Notes: generated by a model from the letters alone, not told the origin. Shown: positions 45,443 to 57,160, numbered from the stretch's first letter. The stretch is 64,000 nt of DNA from Devosia sp. XK-2 (GCF_037113415.1 NZ_CP146608.1:1694501-1758500); one strand, 5' to 3'. Made by a program: numbers and translations.

Positions 45443-47041
45443 TCAGGCTGCCGAGGCCACCACTTCGAGGCGCGGCTGCGGATTCGCGGCCGTATGCAGG
45501 GCCAGAGCCAGCTCCTTGAAAGCACCGACCTTTAGCGCTGGCGCAAATATGTAGCCCTGCGCATGCAAGACACCGCGAGACCGCAGATAGAGCGCCTGCT
45601 CCTCGGTCTCGACCCCTTCGGCCACGATTTCGCAGTCGAGATCCTTGGCCATGGCAATCAGCCCATCGAGCACCGGAACCTGGGTCGTGCCGGGTTTGAT
45701 CATGTCCACGAAAATGCGGTCGATCTTGATCACGTCGACGCCCAATGTCGCCAGATAGGCAAGGTTGGAGTGCCCCGTCCCCGCATCGTCCATCGCCAGT
45801 CGTGCACCCAAGGCATGCAGACCCGAGATAACGCTGGTGGTCGCCATGGAATTGGTCAGTGGCCGGCGTTCGGTAATTTCAAATACCAATTGCCGGAAAT
45901 TGATGGGTGACTGCCCGAAGATCGCCTGTACGTCCTCCACGATACCTACGTCCCGGAAGTGCCCCTCGAACAGATTGATCGAAATCTTCATGTCCGGCAG
46001 GGTCTTGGACAGCTCACCCAGATCGTTGCGCACCTGCTGCATCAGGGAAACCGTCATGGGAATAGCCAGGCCCGTTACCTCGGCATAGTCGATAAAGGCG
46101 CCGGGCGGAATGACCCGTCCATTACGCTTTTCCCATCTGCACAGCACCTCGCAACCGACCAGTTCGCCGGTGCGCAGATTGATGACCGGTTGATAATAGG
46201 GCTTGATCTCGTTGCGCTCGATGGCCCGTTCAAGGTCGAAGGCCGGCACCCTGGAGCGCCGCACATAGCTCAGGTTCAGCAAGAGGAAAATCGCACTGAC
46301 GATACAAGCAATCGTGGTGAAAACGACATCGAGATCGGCATAGCCGGCGCGAACCATCGCAAACGGAACAGCATATTCGACCTTGATCGGAAACTGGCCG
46401 GCATAGCCCTGGGCGCTGATGTAGTCGGTGCTCGACTGACGTCTGTCAAAGCTCGAAGGATCGCCCAGCGTCACAATGGAAAGGCCATTGGTCAGCGTCA
46501 CCCGCATCATGGCGCCGCTTCGAAGCGTGTCCGAAAGAGCACTCTCCGATTGGCCCAGCAGCGGCATGAACGTCGATATCCGCCGCGTCTCCCCGAACGT
46601 TTGGGTGATTTTCAGCGCCGGCATGTCCATGTCGCCCAGCTTGACCACAGCCATGGTCTCGGTCAGGCCCGGCACCGGCAATGGCTGGGATAATGGTGAA
46701 TAGGTCACGACCCGCCCATAGGCGTCGCAATATTGCACCCCATCGAGATTCTCGACGACGAATTGCTTGAGATTGAGTCCCTTCTCAATGGCCTCCTGCG
46801 CATTGGTCACGAAGGTCGGCGTGCACAGCGACGGGCTGGCCGCGATAACCTTGCGAAGAGCCGACACGGCATCCATAGCGCTTGCATTAATATGCGAGCT
46901 TACGGTCTCAACATATTGTTGCGCCGCAGCTTTCTCTCGATATTGAACATAAGCGTCCAGCAGGTAGTCCACTGCAATGATGGGCACAAACGCCAGCACG
47001 GCGCCCAAAAGCATCAGGACATGAGAAAACTTGGATTTCAC
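45443..47041 (-). CDS. Membrane EAL-domain c-di-GMP phosphodiesterase (CSS-like sensor)
   Basis: The protein (532 aa) has two membrane helices (about 8-30 and 238-260) around a periplasmic region with two Cys (73 in SLCTP and 105 in QYCDA), as in CSS-motif phosphodiesterases that sense thiol oxidation. The cytoplasmic EAL domain (about 270-515) keeps the main metal and catalytic residues: EVLCRW in place of EALxR, NLFEGHF, FEITER, DDAGTGHSN, KIDRIF, EGVET and QGY. It should hydrolyse c-di-GMP. It could lower the signal that the AraC-type regulator at 7 kb is suggested to sense. Confidence 0.9.
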   Translation of the reverse strand: MKSKFSHVLMLLGAVLAFVPIIAVDYLLDAYVQYREKAAAQQYVETVSSHINASAMDAVSALRKVIAASPSLCTPTFVTNAQEAIEKGLNLKQFVVENLDGVQYCDAYGRVVTYSPLSQPLPVPGLTETMAVVKLGDMDMPALKITQTFGETRRISTFMPLLGQSESALSDTLRSGAMMRVTLTNGLSIVTLGDPSSFDRRQSSTDYISAQGYAGQFPIKVEYAVPFAMVRAGYADLDVVFTTIACIVSAIFLLLNLSYVRRSRVPAFDLERAIERNEIKPYYQPVINLRTGELVGCEVLCRWEKRNGRVIPPGAFIDYAEVTGLAIPMTVSLMQQVRNDLGELSKTLPDMKISINLFEGHFRDVGIVEDVQAIFGQSPINFRQLVFEITERRPLTNSMATTSVISGLHALGARLAMDDAGTGHSNLAYLATLGVDVIKIDRIFVDMIKPGTTQVPVLDGLIAMAKDLDCEIVAEGVETEEQALYLRSRGVLHAQGYIFAPALKVGAFKELALALHTAANPQPRLEVVASAA

Positions 47042-47145
47042 CTGCGAATCCAGACTGGGTAAAACTTGCCTACTTGCGTAGCAAGCAAGGATTTAACGGA
47101 TCATTAATGCCGGTTAATTCGCGCTAACCATACGCACAAACAAAA

Positions 47146-47167
47146 GGGGTGGCCGCCAGGCCACCCC
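47146..47167 (-). terminator. Intrinsic terminator of aspS
   Basis: The stem GGGTGGCC/GGCCACCC is followed on the minus strand by CTTTTGTTTG, a clear T-rich tail. It lies about 27 bp after the aspS stop codon. Confidence 0.85.
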
Positions 47168-47194
47168 CGAATTTGTTCCCAAGACTTGGTCGTC

Positions 47195-48985
47195 TCAGCT
47201 TTGTACGTTGAGACGAATGCTCAGCTCGCGCAACTGTTTGGCGCTGGCCTGGCTCGGCGCCCCCATGAGCAGGTCTTCGGCCTGCTGGTTCATCGGGAAC
47301 GCGGTAATTTCGCGCAGGTTCTGAGCGCCGCACAGCAGCATGACGATGCGATCGATACCGAAAGCGGCGCCCCCATGCGGCGGCGCGCCATATTGGAAGG
47401 CCCGGTAGAGACCACCGAACTGCTCTTCCACTTCCTGGCGAGACTTTCCGGTCAGTTCGAACGCCTTGATCATGGTCTCCGGCTCCTGGTTACGGATCGA
47501 ACCGGAAGCAATCTCGAAGCCATTGCAGACCGCATCATATTGATAGGCGGTCAGCGACAACGGGTCGGCCGAATTCAAAGCGTCAAGTCCACCTTGCGGC
47601 ATGGAGAAAGGGTTATGCGCAAAATCGACGCGCTTTTCTTCCTCATCCCATTCATAGAACGGAAAATCCACGATCCAGCACAGGGCGAACCGCTCGGTAT
47701 CGACAACGCCAAGATCGGTCCCGACCTTGGTGCGGGCTTCACCGGCGAACTTGAAGAACTTCTCAGGCCGGCCGGCCACGAAGAACACCGCATCGCCGTC
47801 CTCCAGCCCGAGCTGGGCCTTGATGGCGGCCGTCCGCTCCTCGCCGATATTCTTGGCGATTGGCCCGGACCCCTGCCCTTCCTTAAAAAAGATGTATCCC
47901 AGCCCAGGCTGGCCCTCGCCCTGCGCCCAGGCATTCATGCGGTCACAGAAGGCGCGGCCAATCGGTTCGGCACCGGCCTTGTTCTTGGCCGGGATGGCCC
48001 AGACTTCGACCTTGGGGTCGGCCTCGATCTGGTTGGCGAAGACTTTGAAACCAGACCCGGCGAAGTGCTCGGTCACGGCCTCGATTTCGATGGGATTGCG
48101 CAGGTCGGGCTTGTCCGAACCATATTTGCGGATGGCCTCGGCATAAGGAATACGCGGCCAACCCTTGGTTACGGGCTTGCCATCGGCGAACGCCTCGAAC
48201 ACATCGGTTATGACCGGCTCGACGGTGTTCCAGATATCCTCCTGGGTGACAAAACTCATCTCCAGATCGAGCTGGTAGAATTCGCCCGGCAACCGGTCGG
48301 CGCGCGGATCCTCATCGCGGAAGCAGGGCGCTACCTGGAAATAGCGGTCAAAACCCGCCACCATCAGAAGCTGCTTATATTGCTGCGGTGCCTGCGGCAG
48401 GGCAAAGAACTTGCCCGGATGGATGCGGCTCGGAACCAGAAAGTCCCGCGCACCTTCGGGCGAGGACGCCGTCAGGATCGGGGTGGAGAACTCGGTGAAG
48501 CCCGCCTCGCCCATTCCCGAACGCATGGCGGAAATGATCTTGGTGCGCTTGACGATATTGGCGTGCAGCTTCTCGCGGCGAAGGTCAAGGAAGCGATAGC
48601 GCAGGCGGATGTCCTCGGGATATTCGGCCTCCCCGAAAACGGGCAACGGCAGTTCCTTGGCGACCGACAAAACCTCGATCTCGCGAATAAACACTTCGAT
48701 CGTGCCTGTGGGGATATTGGGGTTCACGGCCGCCGGATCGCGCAGCTTCACCTCGCCGTCAATGCGTAGCACCCATTCGGATCGAACGGTTTCAGCCGTC
48801 GCAAAAGCGGCTGAATCCGGATCGATGACGCATTGGGTAATCCCGTAATGGTCCCTCAGGTCGATAAAGAGCAGCCCACCATGATCGCGGACGCGATGGA
48901 CCCAGCCGCTCAGGCGCACATTATTGCCGGCATCGCCCGCCGAGAGAGCGCCACAGGTGTGGGAACGATAGCGATGAAGGGTCAT
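47195..48985 (-). CDS. aspS: Aspartyl-tRNA synthetase
   Basis: This class II synthetase (596 aa) charges tRNA with aspartate. It has an N-terminal OB-fold anticodon domain (1-105; [11 protein letters not shown]), the catalytic core with [13 protein letters not shown], motif 2 with [10 protein letters not shown], a GAD insert in the middle, and the C-terminal motif 3 ([11 protein letters not shown]). ATG 48985 is preferred to one four codons upstream because the family starts with the MTLHRYRSH segment. In alphaproteobacteria it may be non-discriminating and cooperate with the GatCAB amidotransferase, whose B subunit is at 60.3 kb. Confidence 0.96.
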   Translation of the reverse strand: MTLHRYRSHTCGALSAGDAGNNVRLSGWVHRVRDHGGLLFIDLRDHYGITQCVIDPDSAAFATAETVRSEWVLRIDGEVKLRDPAAVNPNIPTGTIEVFIREIEVLSVAKELPLPVFGEAEYPEDIRLRYRFLDLRREKLHANIVKRTKIISAMRSGMGEAGFTEFSTPILTASSPEGARDFLVPSRIHPGKFFALPQAPQQYKQLLMVAGFDRYFQVAPCFRDEDPRADRLPGEFYQLDLEMSFVTQEDIWNTVEPVITDVFEAFADGKPVTKGWPRIPYAEAIRKYGSDKPDLRNPIEIEAVTEHFAGSGFKVFANQIEADPKVEVWAIPAKNKAGAEPIGRAFCDRMNAWAQGEGQPGLGYIFFKEGQGSGPIAKNIGEERTAAIKAQLGLEDGDAVFFVAGRPEKFFKFAGEARTKVGTDLGVVDTERFALCWIVDFPFYEWDEEEKRVDFAHNPFSMPQGGLDALNSADPLSLTAYQYDAVCNGFEIASGSIRNQEPETMIKAFELTGKSRQEVEEQFGGLYRAFQYGAPPHGGAAFGIDRIVMLLCGAQNLREITAFPMNQQAEDLLMGAPSQASAKQLRELSIRLNVQS

Positions 48986-49025
48986 GTCAGGTCTCAAAAA
49001 TGCTGGAGATAGGCCGGAATCTGAA

Positions 49026-49071
49026 GCATCGGACCGAAAAGTGCGAAGCGGCTTTCAGACGAATCCGATGC
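49026..49071. repeat. Rhizobiales-type palindromic repeat
   Basis: The arms GCATCGGA (49026-49033) and TCCGATGC (49064-49071) enclose a core with GAAAAGTG and GAAGCGGCTTTC. The same core motif recurs near 17590. It is a common mobile-like intergenic element of the order and lies in the gap between divergent aspS and rnd. Confidence 0.65.
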
Positions 49072-49270
49072 GGAAACAACAAAGGAGTGCGCACGCCCCG
49101 ATTCCTCGGATCGCACGCCCTCGCGAGCGGGAAAAGCGCATGGCAGGCCCCGCTTGTCAAGCAGCAGGACTTATCGAGGTCGCGCCCTTTACCGCAAGGA
49201 AAATCCACGGTGGAGCTATGGCCGCGCACCTGCTAGGAAGAATAGTGACGATTTTGAGACGGTAGTACGT

Positions 49271-50440
49271 ATGGACCTCATAGTTTCCACAGAAGCGCTG
49301 GCGGAATTCTGCGAGCGCGCTTCCCAGTTCGAATTTGTGACGGTCGATACTGAATTTCTGCGTGAAACCACCTATTGGCCGCGCCTCTGCCTGATCCAGG
49401 TTGCCACGGACGACGAGGCGGTGCTGATCGATCCGCTGGCGCCCGACATCAAGCTGGCGCCGTTCTTCGCACTACTCGCAAACCCCAATGTCACCAAGGT
49501 CTTCCACGCAGCGCGTCAGGACGTGGAAATATTCGTCAAGCTCACTGGAGCGGTCCCGCACAACATCTTCGATACGCAGGTTGCCGCCAGCGTCTGCGGT
49601 TTCGGCGACAGTGCATCCTATGACAGTCTCGTCCGTGCCATCTGCAAGATCGAACTCGACAAGTCCTCGCGCTTTACCGACTGGTCGGCTCGCCCATTGA
49701 CCGACAAGCAGCGCAACTATGCCATTGCCGACGTCACCTGGCTGCGCGACATCTATCGCGAACTGCGCAAGCAAGTTGAGGCCACCCGCCGCTGGGACTG
49801 GGTTGAAGACGAAATGGCGACCCTGCGCAGCATCGACACCTATGTCGTCAAGCCCGAACAGGCTTGGCACCGGCTGAAGGCGAAGTTCAACCGGCCGCGC
49901 GACCTGGCAGCCATCAAGGTGCTTGCCCAATGGCGCGAGCAAAAGGCTCAAGATACCGACCAGCCGCGCAGCCGCATCCTCAAGGACGATGTTCTAGGTG
50001 AACTGGCGACGCAACGGCCGCTGACGCCCGATGCTTTCGAAAAATTGCGGGCCGTGCCACGGGGTTTCGGGCGCAGCAACGCTGCCGCGGAAATCATCGC
50101 GTTGCTCAAAGACGTCGACGCATTGCCGAAATCGGCCTTGCCCGCCCTGCCCGAGCGCTATCGCGGCCCCTCGCCCAAGGGCGCAATCGGCGACTTGGTT
50201 CGGGTTCTGCTCAAGGCGGTCGCCGAACAGCATGGCGTCGCCGCTCGAATAATTGCCACGTCGGACGAGATCGATGCCCTGGTTCTCGATGACGAGGCCG
50301 ACGTGCCGGCGCTCAAGGGATGGCGCCGTAAGCTGTTTGGCGAAAAAGCCCTGGCCATCAAACACGGGCGCATCGGTTTGGTGGCGACTCGCAAGGGTAT
50401 CATCGAATTTTCGGTGAATCAGACCGAAGCAGCCGAGTAA
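49271..50440 (+). CDS. rnd: Ribonuclease D
   Basis: This 3'-to-5' exoribonuclease (389 aa) acts in tRNA 3' maturation. The DEDD exonuclease domain (1-170) shows VTVDTEFLRE (first Asp-Glu pair), VFHAARQDVE and YAIADVTWL. An HRDC domain follows (about 200-285, with DLAAIKVLAQWRE), and then a C-terminal domain. An in-frame ORF runs 39 codons upstream, but ATG 49271 fits the family start. It is divergent from aspS. Confidence 0.94.
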   Translation: MDLIVSTEALAEFCERASQFEFVTVDTEFLRETTYWPRLCLIQVATDDEAVLIDPLAPDIKLAPFFALLANPNVTKVFHAARQDVEIFVKLTGAVPHNIFDTQVAASVCGFGDSASYDSLVRAICKIELDKSSRFTDWSARPLTDKQRNYAIADVTWLRDIYRELRKQVEATRRWDWVEDEMATLRSIDTYVVKPEQAWHRLKAKFNRPRDLAAIKVLAQWREQKAQDTDQPRSRILKDDVLGELATQRPLTPDAFEKLRAVPRGFGRSNAAAEIIALLKDVDALPKSALPALPERYRGPSPKGAIGDLVRVLLKAVAEQHGVAARIIATSDEIDALVLDDEADVPALKGWRRKLFGEKALAIKHGRIGLVATRKGIIEFSVNQTEAAE

Positions 50441-50446
50441 AGCGGC

Positions 50447-51988
50447 CTAACTCACATCCACGCGCCAATCCGGGTGCCCCGCACCCTCGGCAAATTGCCG
50501 GAGGCGATTGCGCAGATGGTCGCCATCGAGAAAGGCGAAATCTGCGGGCAGGATAAGGACCAGCGTATCGCCATCAAGTCTGAAGCGGGTTCGGGGCAGG
50601 ATTCCCGGCATGGCCGCGGTCATTGGATAGGCGACGCGCATCATGGAGCCGACCAGGCGCGCTCGCGCCGTCATCTCGTCTGAACCCAGAGGCGCCAGAA
50701 CCTGAGCGGACTTGGACTTGAGGCCGTCATAGCGCACCGCAAGCGTCTGTGCCAGAAATGACCGCCCCGGATGGTCAACGCCGGTCAACGAACCATAGGC
50801 CACCGAATCGACACTCTGTGGCCCCCGATAGTCCGGGTGCGACCGCCATCCGATATCGGCGAGAAGACAGGCCACAGTGCGAAGGCGCGCCTCGGCCTCC
50901 GTTTCCACTATCCCGACAGCGGCAAAATACTGGGCCGTAAACTCGACGAGATCATTGGCGTGTGCCGGCGACCGCGAGCGCAGCACCGATAATTCCTCGG
51001 CCCCTTGAATAAGGGGGTCGATATTGCGTTCGCGCTCGTCCAGCATGCCATAAAGATAGCCCTCACGCACGCCAAGCGCCGAGAAGACGACGCTTGCAAA
51101 TCGCCCGGCTCCGAGAATTTCCCCCAGCACCGCCGCCCCGAACGGCACCAGTTCCCGGCGTGAATTGCTCACATTACCGGCCCCCGGATAACCTTTGAGC
51201 GCATCGGCCGAGACGATCTCCTGGCAAAACGCAATCATTTCGTCGGCCGGCACCACATAGTCCTGAACCATATGCAGCGGATAGTCCCGCCTGGCCTGAT
51301 GCAGCTTGGCGAGCGAACGCCAGGTGCCACCGATGGCGGCAAAACGTGATCCCGGCAGCGCGTCCCTGAGAATTGACTCTTCCAGCCTTGCACGAACCAG
51401 CGCCGCGGCTTTTTTGGGAGACCCGTCGGCGTCGTCTTGCAAGCGAATAACGCCCAGCTCAAAACTCTCGCCGTTCGTGTCCAAACCATTCGCGATATCG
51501 GACAATTCGAGACTACCGCCGCCAAGATCGCCAACGACACCCGCAAATCCTGGAATGCCTGCGACGACGCCCAACGCCGCGTAATGGGCCTCCTCCTGGC
51601 CACTCAACACCCGGACCGGGGCCTCCATGATCTCTTCCACAGCGCCGACAAACTGCTCCCGGTTCGTCGCATCGCGGACCGCCGAGGTGGCCAGGACATA
51701 GATTTTGCCGACCCGCATCATGCGCGCCACCAACGCAAAACGCTTCATGGCCTCCAGAGCCTTTGCCATATTGGCGTCGGCCAGGCGGCCGCTCTGGGCG
51801 ATGCCGCGCCCGAGCGCGCAAGCCGACTTTTCATTGTAGAGCGGCGTCAGGGCGCGCGCGTGGCGCTCATAGACCACCAGGCGCACTGAGTTGGAGCCGA
51901 TGTCGAGAACCGCGACCGGCCGAGCACCCTTGATGCGGCCCTGCGCAGTGGGATCGGCGTCGACGCCCCAGAACTGAGTCAATTTCAA
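50447..51988 (-). CDS. ppx: Exopolyphosphatase (Ppx/GppA family)
   Basis: This enzyme (513 aa) removes terminal phosphates from polyphosphate or hydrolyses pppGpp. It belongs to the actin-like ASKHA fold, with phosphate-loop motifs [13 protein letters not shown] (29-41) and [10 protein letters not shown] (about 154-163). A C-terminal HD-like helical domain follows. It overlaps the ppk stop by four bases (ATGA), so synthesis and breakdown of polyphosphate are translationally linked. Confidence 0.94.
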   Translation of the reverse strand: MKLTQFWGVDADPTAQGRIKGARPVAVLDIGSNSVRLVVYERHARALTPLYNEKSACALGRGIAQSGRLADANMAKALEAMKRFALVARMMRVGKIYVLATSAVRDATNREQFVGAVEEIMEAPVRVLSGQEEAHYAALGVVAGIPGFAGVVGDLGGGSLELSDIANGLDTNGESFELGVIRLQDDADGSPKKAAALVRARLEESILRDALPGSRFAAIGGTWRSLAKLHQARRDYPLHMVQDYVVPADEMIAFCQEIVSADALKGYPGAGNVSNSRRELVPFGAAVLGEILGAGRFASVVFSALGVREGYLYGMLDERERNIDPLIQGAEELSVLRSRSPAHANDLVEFTAQYFAAVGIVETEAEARLRTVACLLADIGWRSHPDYRGPQSVDSVAYGSLTGVDHPGRSFLAQTLAVRYDGLKSKSAQVLAPLGSDEMTARARLVGSMMRVAYPMTAAMPGILPRTRFRLDGDTLVLILPADFAFLDGDHLRNRLRQFAEGAGHPDWRVDVS

Positions 51989-54150
51989 TCCTCGTCGCTC
52001 TCCGCCTCGCCCGCGCTGCCACGGCCGGACAGGGAGGGATTGGTCATGAAATAATCATGGGCGTTGAAGGGCTCTTCGCCCTCACCCACTCTTATACGAT
52101 GCGAGCTGCCATCGGGAAGCACTTCCCAGCTCTGCTGGTTGTCCTTGAGATAGGCAACCATAATCCGGTCCAAAATCTGTTTGTGCACCGTTTCATTGAG
52201 GATCGGAACGAGCGTTTCGACGCGCCCGTCCAGATTTCGGCCCATGATATCGGCGGACGATATATAGACCTTTGCGCGTGGTGACGGCATGGTCTCGCCA
52301 TTTCCGAAACAATAGATGCGGCTATGTTCGAGGAAGCGTCCCACTACCGACTTCACCCGGATATTGTCCGAGAAGCCCGGAATGCCCGGCCGCAAGCAGC
52401 AAATGCCGCGAACAATGAGGTCGACCTTCACGCCAGCCTGGCTGGCGTCGTATAGCGCATCGATAACCTGCGGATCCACGAGCGAATTCATCTTGAGCAG
52501 GATGCCGGCTGGCTGGCCATTGCGCGCAAAATCGATCTCGCGGGCAATATTGTCCACCAGCGTCTGCCGAAGATTGACTGGCGAAACGGCAATGGTTTCA
52601 AGCTCGGTAGGGCGGGCATATCCGGTAATGAAATTGAACACGCGCGCCACATCCCGCGTGATCGCTGGATCGATGGTGAAGTAGCTCAGGTCCGTATAAA
52701 TCTTGGCAGTGATCGGGTGATAATTGCCCGTGCCGATATGGCAGTAGCTCACCAGCTTGCCCTTTTCGCGTCGGACTACCTGGCTGAGCTTGGCATGGGT
52801 TTTTAGCTCGACAAAGCCGAACACCACCTGCGCGCCTGCTCGTTCAAGGTCGCGCGCCCACCGGATATTGGCTTCTTCGTCGAACCGCGCCTTGAGTTCC
52901 ACCAGGCACGTGACCGACTTGCCCGCTTCAGCTGCCATCACCAGCGCCTTGACGATCGGGCTGTCAGACGAGGTGCGGTATAGCGTCTGTTTGATGGCGA
53001 CCACATCCGGATCGCGCGCCGCCTGCATCAGGAACTGGGCCACCACGTCAAAACTCTCAAAGGGGTGGTGAACAAGAATGTCCTTGGCACGGATGGCCGC
53101 GAAGCTGTCGCCATTATAGTCGCGGATGCGCTCGGGGAAACGCGCCAGATAAGGCGTGAATTTCAGGTCCGGCCGGTCGACATCACAAATCTTGCGGGCA
53201 TCGGCCAGGCCAAGGAAACCATGCACTTCAAAGACATCGGCCTCCTTTACCCCAAGCTGCTCGCCGATCTGGCGTTTCAGCGCCCGCGGCATGGAGCGCT
53301 CGATCTCCAGCCGGATCACCTGTCCCCGCCGTCGCTGACGCAGCGCGCTTTCAAACTCGACCACCAGGTCGGCCGCTTCGTCGTCAATTTCGATCTCGCT
53401 GTCCCGCACGATACGGAAAGCCCCCGAGCCGACCACTTCATGCCCAGGAAACATCTTGTGGAAGAAGAGTTTGACCAGCGTGTCGATGGTCACCACCTCA
53501 GAGCGCCCTTCCGAGACCAGGCCGCTGGGCAAGGTGATGAACCGGTCCAGATTGCCCGGAATACGCACGAGGGCCGTCAATGGCTGATCGGAATTGGGGC
53601 GCTTGAGCTCAAAGGCCAGGGCCAGGCCGAGATTGGGGATGAACGGAAACGGGTGGGCCGGGTCCACGGCGATAGGGGTCAGGACCGGAAAGATCTCTTC
53701 GCGGAAGAGCTTCTGCAGATAGGCCACCTGGTCGCCGGTCAGGTCGTCGGCTTCGTGGATCACCACGTTTTGCGCAAAGAGTTCCTCGCGCAATTCCTTC
53801 CAATGATCCTGCTGCTCGAGCTGCAGATGCTGAGTCAGCGTCGCAATTTCTTCCAGCTGTTCAGCCGGCGACAGCCCGTCGGCGCTCTGCTTGGTCATCC
53901 CCGCCCTGATCTGACCCTTCAGACCGGCAACGCGCACCATGTAAAATTCATCGAGATTATTAGCCGAGATGGACACGAAGCGAAGCCGCTCGAGCAAGGG
54001 ATGGGCTTCGTTCCCCGCCTCTTCCAAGACGCGCATATTGAACTGAAGCCAGCTAACCTCACGATTGACAAAACGGGCCGGGCTGGTCCGCAGCGCCTCG
54101 ACATCTGGCACTGTCCCCTCAGCTTCCGCCAGTTCGCTCATCTCATTCAT
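51985..54150 (-). CDS. ppk: Polyphosphate kinase 1
   Basis: This enzyme (721 aa) reversibly makes polyphosphate from ATP. It has the N-terminal helical domain ([13 protein letters not shown]), the head domain, and the two phospholipase-D-like C-terminal domains. The catalytic His is in [11 protein letters not shown], and the second His lies in the last domain. ATG 54150 is used; another Met is three codons later. It overlaps the hdaA end by 8 bp. The series hdaA-ppk-ppx is therefore a coupled operon. Confidence 0.95.
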   Translation of the reverse strand: MNEMSELAEAEGTVPDVEALRTSPARFVNREVSWLQFNMRVLEEAGNEAHPLLERLRFVSISANNLDEFYMVRVAGLKGQIRAGMTKQSADGLSPAEQLEEIATLTQHLQLEQQDHWKELREELFAQNVVIHEADDLTGDQVAYLQKLFREEIFPVLTPIAVDPAHPFPFIPNLGLALAFELKRPNSDQPLTALVRIPGNLDRFITLPSGLVSEGRSEVVTIDTLVKLFFHKMFPGHEVVGSGAFRIVRDSEIEIDDEAADLVVEFESALRQRRRGQVIRLEIERSMPRALKRQIGEQLGVKEADVFEVHGFLGLADARKICDVDRPDLKFTPYLARFPERIRDYNGDSFAAIRAKDILVHHPFESFDVVAQFLMQAARDPDVVAIKQTLYRTSSDSPIVKALVMAAEAGKSVTCLVELKARFDEEANIRWARDLERAGAQVVFGFVELKTHAKLSQVVRREKGKLVSYCHIGTGNYHPITAKIYTDLSYFTIDPAITRDVARVFNFITGYARPTELETIAVSPVNLRQTLVDNIAREIDFARNGQPAGILLKMNSLVDPQVIDALYDASQAGVKVDLIVRGICCLRPGIPGFSDNIRVKSVVGRFLEHSRIYCFGNGETMPSPRAKVYISSADIMGRNLDGRVETLVPILNETVHKQILDRIMVAYLKDNQQSWEVLPDGSSHRIRVGEGEEPFNAHDYFMTNPSLSGRGSAGEAESDED

Positions 54151-54886
54151 CTGTTTCGCCGTCCCAATCCTGTTGCCGGTGCAGCCCATGCGCCTGTTGA
54201 CGCATTGCCAGGGCTTCCGACGCTATAGCGCGCGTAATGGCCGATCCTTTCGCAAGGGCCAGCCTGTCCATCAGATCGACCAGGATCGCGGCTTCTTCGG
54301 CGCTGCGCTCCATACGGGGTACAATATAGCCGACCACCTTGGGATCCACCTTGACCTGCCGATCGCCGAACAATTTCACGAACATCTGTGACAACTCGAT
54401 GTCGTCGCTGACCTCGAGGCGGAAGACCGGAGCCCTCCGCACGCGAGAACGCACATCATCGGTCCGCAGAGGCCAGCGCGCAACCTCCTCCCGCGCGGTC
54501 AGCAGCATCGTCCGATCGCCCCGCATGGCCTGATTAAGCAGGTGGAACAGATGGTGTTCGTCATAGTCCTGCCGGTCCACATCCTCGATCAGCAATGCCT
54601 GGCGACCGGATCCGGAGGCGATTTCTGCGATCGTTGTGGGCGTCACGGATAGAGCCTGGCTACGCTCGATGAATATGCGTGCCAGATGGGATTTGCCGGA
54701 TGCGGCCGCTCCGATGAGCAAGGTGACACCATCGGGCCAGTGTGGCCAGGCCAGGATACGTGCATGCGCAAGCGCATTGCCGGCGCCGACCAGAAAATCG
54801 TCTTCAGCGTGCGAGGTCTGATGGCCAAGATCGAGCGGCAATTGCCGCGGGCCGCCTTCAGGATGCGGCATCGTCATTGGGCGCAT
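54143..54886 (-). CDS. hdaA: DnaA-related regulatory protein HdaA
   Basis: The protein (about 247 aa) resembles the AAA+ domain of DnaA and, as Hda/HdaA, inactivates DnaA-ATP with the beta clamp to prevent re-initiation. The clamp-binding peptide is visible close to the N-terminus (RQLPLDLG), and a Walker A-like [11 protein letters not shown] follows. Several starts are possible (54886, 54877, 54871). 54886 has GAGG just before it. It overlaps the end of the upstream transporter gene by about 30 bp. Confidence 0.9.
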   Translation of the reverse strand: MRPMTMPHPEGGPRQLPLDLGHQTSHAEDDFLVGAGNALAHARILAWPHWPDGVTLLIGAAASGKSHLARIFIERSQALSVTPTTIAEIASGSGRQALLIEDVDRQDYDEHHLFHLLNQAMRGDRTMLLTAREEVARWPLRTDDVRSRVRRAPVFRLEVSDDIELSQMFVKLFGDRQVKVDPKVVGYIVPRMERSAEEAAILVDLMDRLALAKGSAITRAIASEALAMRQQAHGLHRQQDWDGETDE

Positions 54887-55949
54887 GCCGCCTCGGACCA
54901 AGGTAGAGCGTGCTTTCCTTGTATTTGCGGACGCCATAACGCACCAGTACCGACGCTATGGCGGCCATAGGCACAGCCAGCAACAATCCGACAAAGCCGA
55001 AGACCGCGCCTAGAGCCAGGAGGGCAAACATCATCCAGACCGGATTGATATTGATCGATGATCCCACAAGCTTTGGATAAAGGATATTGCCTTCGATGAA
55101 CTGCCAGAACAGATAAACGCTCGCCACCAGCGCGATCATCCACCAGTTCGGCGCATACTGGACGAGCGCGATACCGATCGACAGACCCAGGCCAAGAGCA
55201 AATCCGACAAAGGGCACAAAGCTGAACAGTCCGGCAATAAGCCCGACCGCCAACCCATAGTTCAGCCCGATCACACTTAGTGCCGTCGCATAGAAAGCGG
55301 CATCAAGCAGCAGCACGCTGCCCTGCCCTCGGATGACCCCGGCCATGGACTTGTCGATCTCGCGCAAGACGCCCTTGACCTCGCGCTTGTGCTCCTTGGG
55401 CAGCAATTCGTCTATGCCGCGAACCATGCCCTCCCAGTCCAGCAACAGATAAAAGGCCACGACTGGTGCCAGGACGGTAAAACCCACGACCGCCGCACCG
55501 GTCAGCCCGATATTAACCAGCTCCGCGGGCAATGTGGCAATGAAACCAAGCGCTTGCCGCGTCAGATCATTGATGCTGTTCTGCACTTGCAGGGCCCGGT
55601 CCGGCCCCAGCCAAGCATTAATCTCCGGCGCCCATGCCGCGGCCAGCTCCTGCAGATCGCCAACATAGCCTGGCAGGCGCTGTATCAGGCCAATGATCTG
55701 CTGACCGATCAGCGGCACAAACATGAAGAACAGGCTGAGTACCAGGGTCAGCACGCTGAACAACACGACGACGGTGGCCCAGACGCGAGTGAATCGCCAT
55801 TTCTGCAACTGGTTGACCAGCGGATTGAGCAGATAGGCCAACGCGGCGCCCACGACAAACGGCAACAGGATGCCCCTGAACACCCAAAGGGTCAGGATCA
55901 GAGCCAGCAACAACCCAATCCAGATGAACACTTGATTTCTGAGTGCCAT
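54858..55949 (-). CDS. AI-2E/PerM-family transporter
   Basis: This inner-membrane protein (363 aa) has about seven to eight hydrophobic helices, including an N-terminal pair, VVGFTVLAPVVAFYLLLDWEG in the middle and a PFVGFALGLGLSIG loop. The family includes a Na+/H+-type antiporter and proteins once proposed to move autoinducer-2, so the substrate is not predictable. It heads a coupled set (this gene, hdaA, ppk, ppx). Confidence 0.9.
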   Translation of the reverse strand: MALRNQVFIWIGLLLALILTLWVFRGILLPFVVGAALAYLLNPLVNQLQKWRFTRVWATVVVLFSVLTLVLSLFFMFVPLIGQQIIGLIQRLPGYVGDLQELAAAWAPEINAWLGPDRALQVQNSINDLTRQALGFIATLPAELVNIGLTGAAVVGFTVLAPVVAFYLLLDWEGMVRGIDELLPKEHKREVKGVLREIDKSMAGVIRGQGSVLLLDAAFYATALSVIGLNYGLAVGLIAGLFSFVPFVGFALGLGLSIGIALVQYAPNWWMIALVASVYLFWQFIEGNILYPKLVGSSININPVWMMFALLALGAVFGFVGLLLAVPMAAIASVLVRYGVRKYKESTLYLGPRRHAPNDDAAS

Positions 55950-56083
55950 GAAGCCGGGCAGCCCTTGCGTCTAGATAATCGAAAAGCTATCAGGCCGTGT
56001 AACGACCAGCACCGAAAAATTCAACCAACCCGGTTCGCGCGCAGCCATTTGCGCCCGCAATCCCCAGCATGGCAAGAAGGCAC

Positions 56084-57160
56084 ATGTCCGACGCACAAAA
56101 CCTGCCATCAAACGGCCTTTCGTACAAGCAGGCCGGCGTCGACATCGACGCGGGCAACGCCCTGGTAGAAGCCATCAAGCCGGCCGTCCGCTCGACCCGG
56201 CGCCCCGGCGCCGATGGAGAGATCGGCGGCTTCGGGGGATTGTTCGATCTCAAAGCCGCCGGCTTTGTCGATCCAGTGCTGGTAGCCGCCAATGACGGTG
56301 TTGGCACAAAGCTCAAGATCGCCATCGATACCGGCAAGCATGACACGATCGGCCAGGATCTGGTGGCCATGTGCGTCAACGACCTCATCGTCCAGGGCGC
56401 CGAGCCATTGTTCTTCCTCGATTATTTGGCCACCGGAAAGCTCGATGTAGATCAGGGCAAGGCTATCGTCGAAGGCATAGCCCATGGCTGCCGGCTGGCT
56501 GGATGCGCCCTGATCGGCGGCGAAACCGCAGAAATGCCCGGCATGTACCATGGCAATGATTATGACTTGGCCGGTTTCGCCGTGGGCGCCGCCGAACGTG
56601 ATGCTTTGCTGCCTCGCAGGGACATTGCGGCGGGCGATGTCCTGGTGGCCATCGCCTCGTCCGGCGTTCACTCCAACGGCTATTCGCTGGTTCGCAAGAT
56701 CGTCGAAATGTCCGGTTTGGCCTGGGATGCCCCCGCCCCATTTGCCGACGGTAAGACACTTGCCGAGGCCCTGCTCGAGCCAACCCGCATCTATGTGAAG
56801 CCCATTTTGGCAGCTCTGAAAGCTGGCCTGGGCGTCAAGGCGCTGGCACATATCACCGGCGGCGGCTTCATCGACAATATTCCGCGGGTCTTGCCGGACG
56901 AGTTGGCCGCCGACATCAATCTCGGCGCCGTCTCCGTTCCGCCCGTATTCGGCTGGCTCGCAAGGACCGGCGGCATGAACGAGCGCGAAATGCTGCGCAC
57001 CTTCAATTGCGGCGTCGGCATGCTGATCGCCGTCACGCCCGGCGACGCCGAGCAACTGGTCGAAAGCCTGACCGCTTCCGGCGAGGTCGCCGCTATTGTC
57101 GGCGCGCTGACACCGCGAAGCGGTGAGCCTGTGACTTTCGGGGGCAAGCTCGCGCTGTGA
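56084..57160 (+). CDS. purM: Phosphoribosylformylglycinamidine cyclo-ligase
   Basis: This enzyme (358 aa) closes the imidazole ring in purine synthesis (FGAM to AIR, using ATP). Landmarks are the N-terminal [57 protein letters not shown] and the C-terminal FNCGVGM. A Met five codons upstream (56069) is an alternative start. Its stop overlaps the purN start by four bases (GTGA), giving the standard purMN pair. Confidence 0.96.
   Translation: MSDAQNLPSNGLSYKQAGVDIDAGNALVEAIKPAVRSTRRPGADGEIGGFGGLFDLKAAGFVDPVLVAANDGVGTKLKIAIDTGKHDTIGQDLVAMCVNDLIVQGAEPLFFLDYLATGKLDVDQGKAIVEGIAHGCRLAGCALIGGETAEMPGMYHGNDYDLAGFAVGAAERDALLPRRDIAAGDVLVAIASSGVHSNGYSLVRKIVEMSGLAWDAPAPFADGKTLAEALLEPTRIYVKPILAALKAGLGVKALAHITGGGFIDNIPRVLPDELAADINLGAVSVPPVFGWLARTGGMNEREMLRTFNCGVGMLIAVTPGDAEQLVESLTASGEVAAIVGALTPRSGEPVTFGGKLAL

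Noticed and set aside
47186..48769. A 527-codon plus-strand ORF opposite aspS
   Set aside because: It is a long antisense open frame caused by GC-rich codons. aspS is unambiguous on the other strand.
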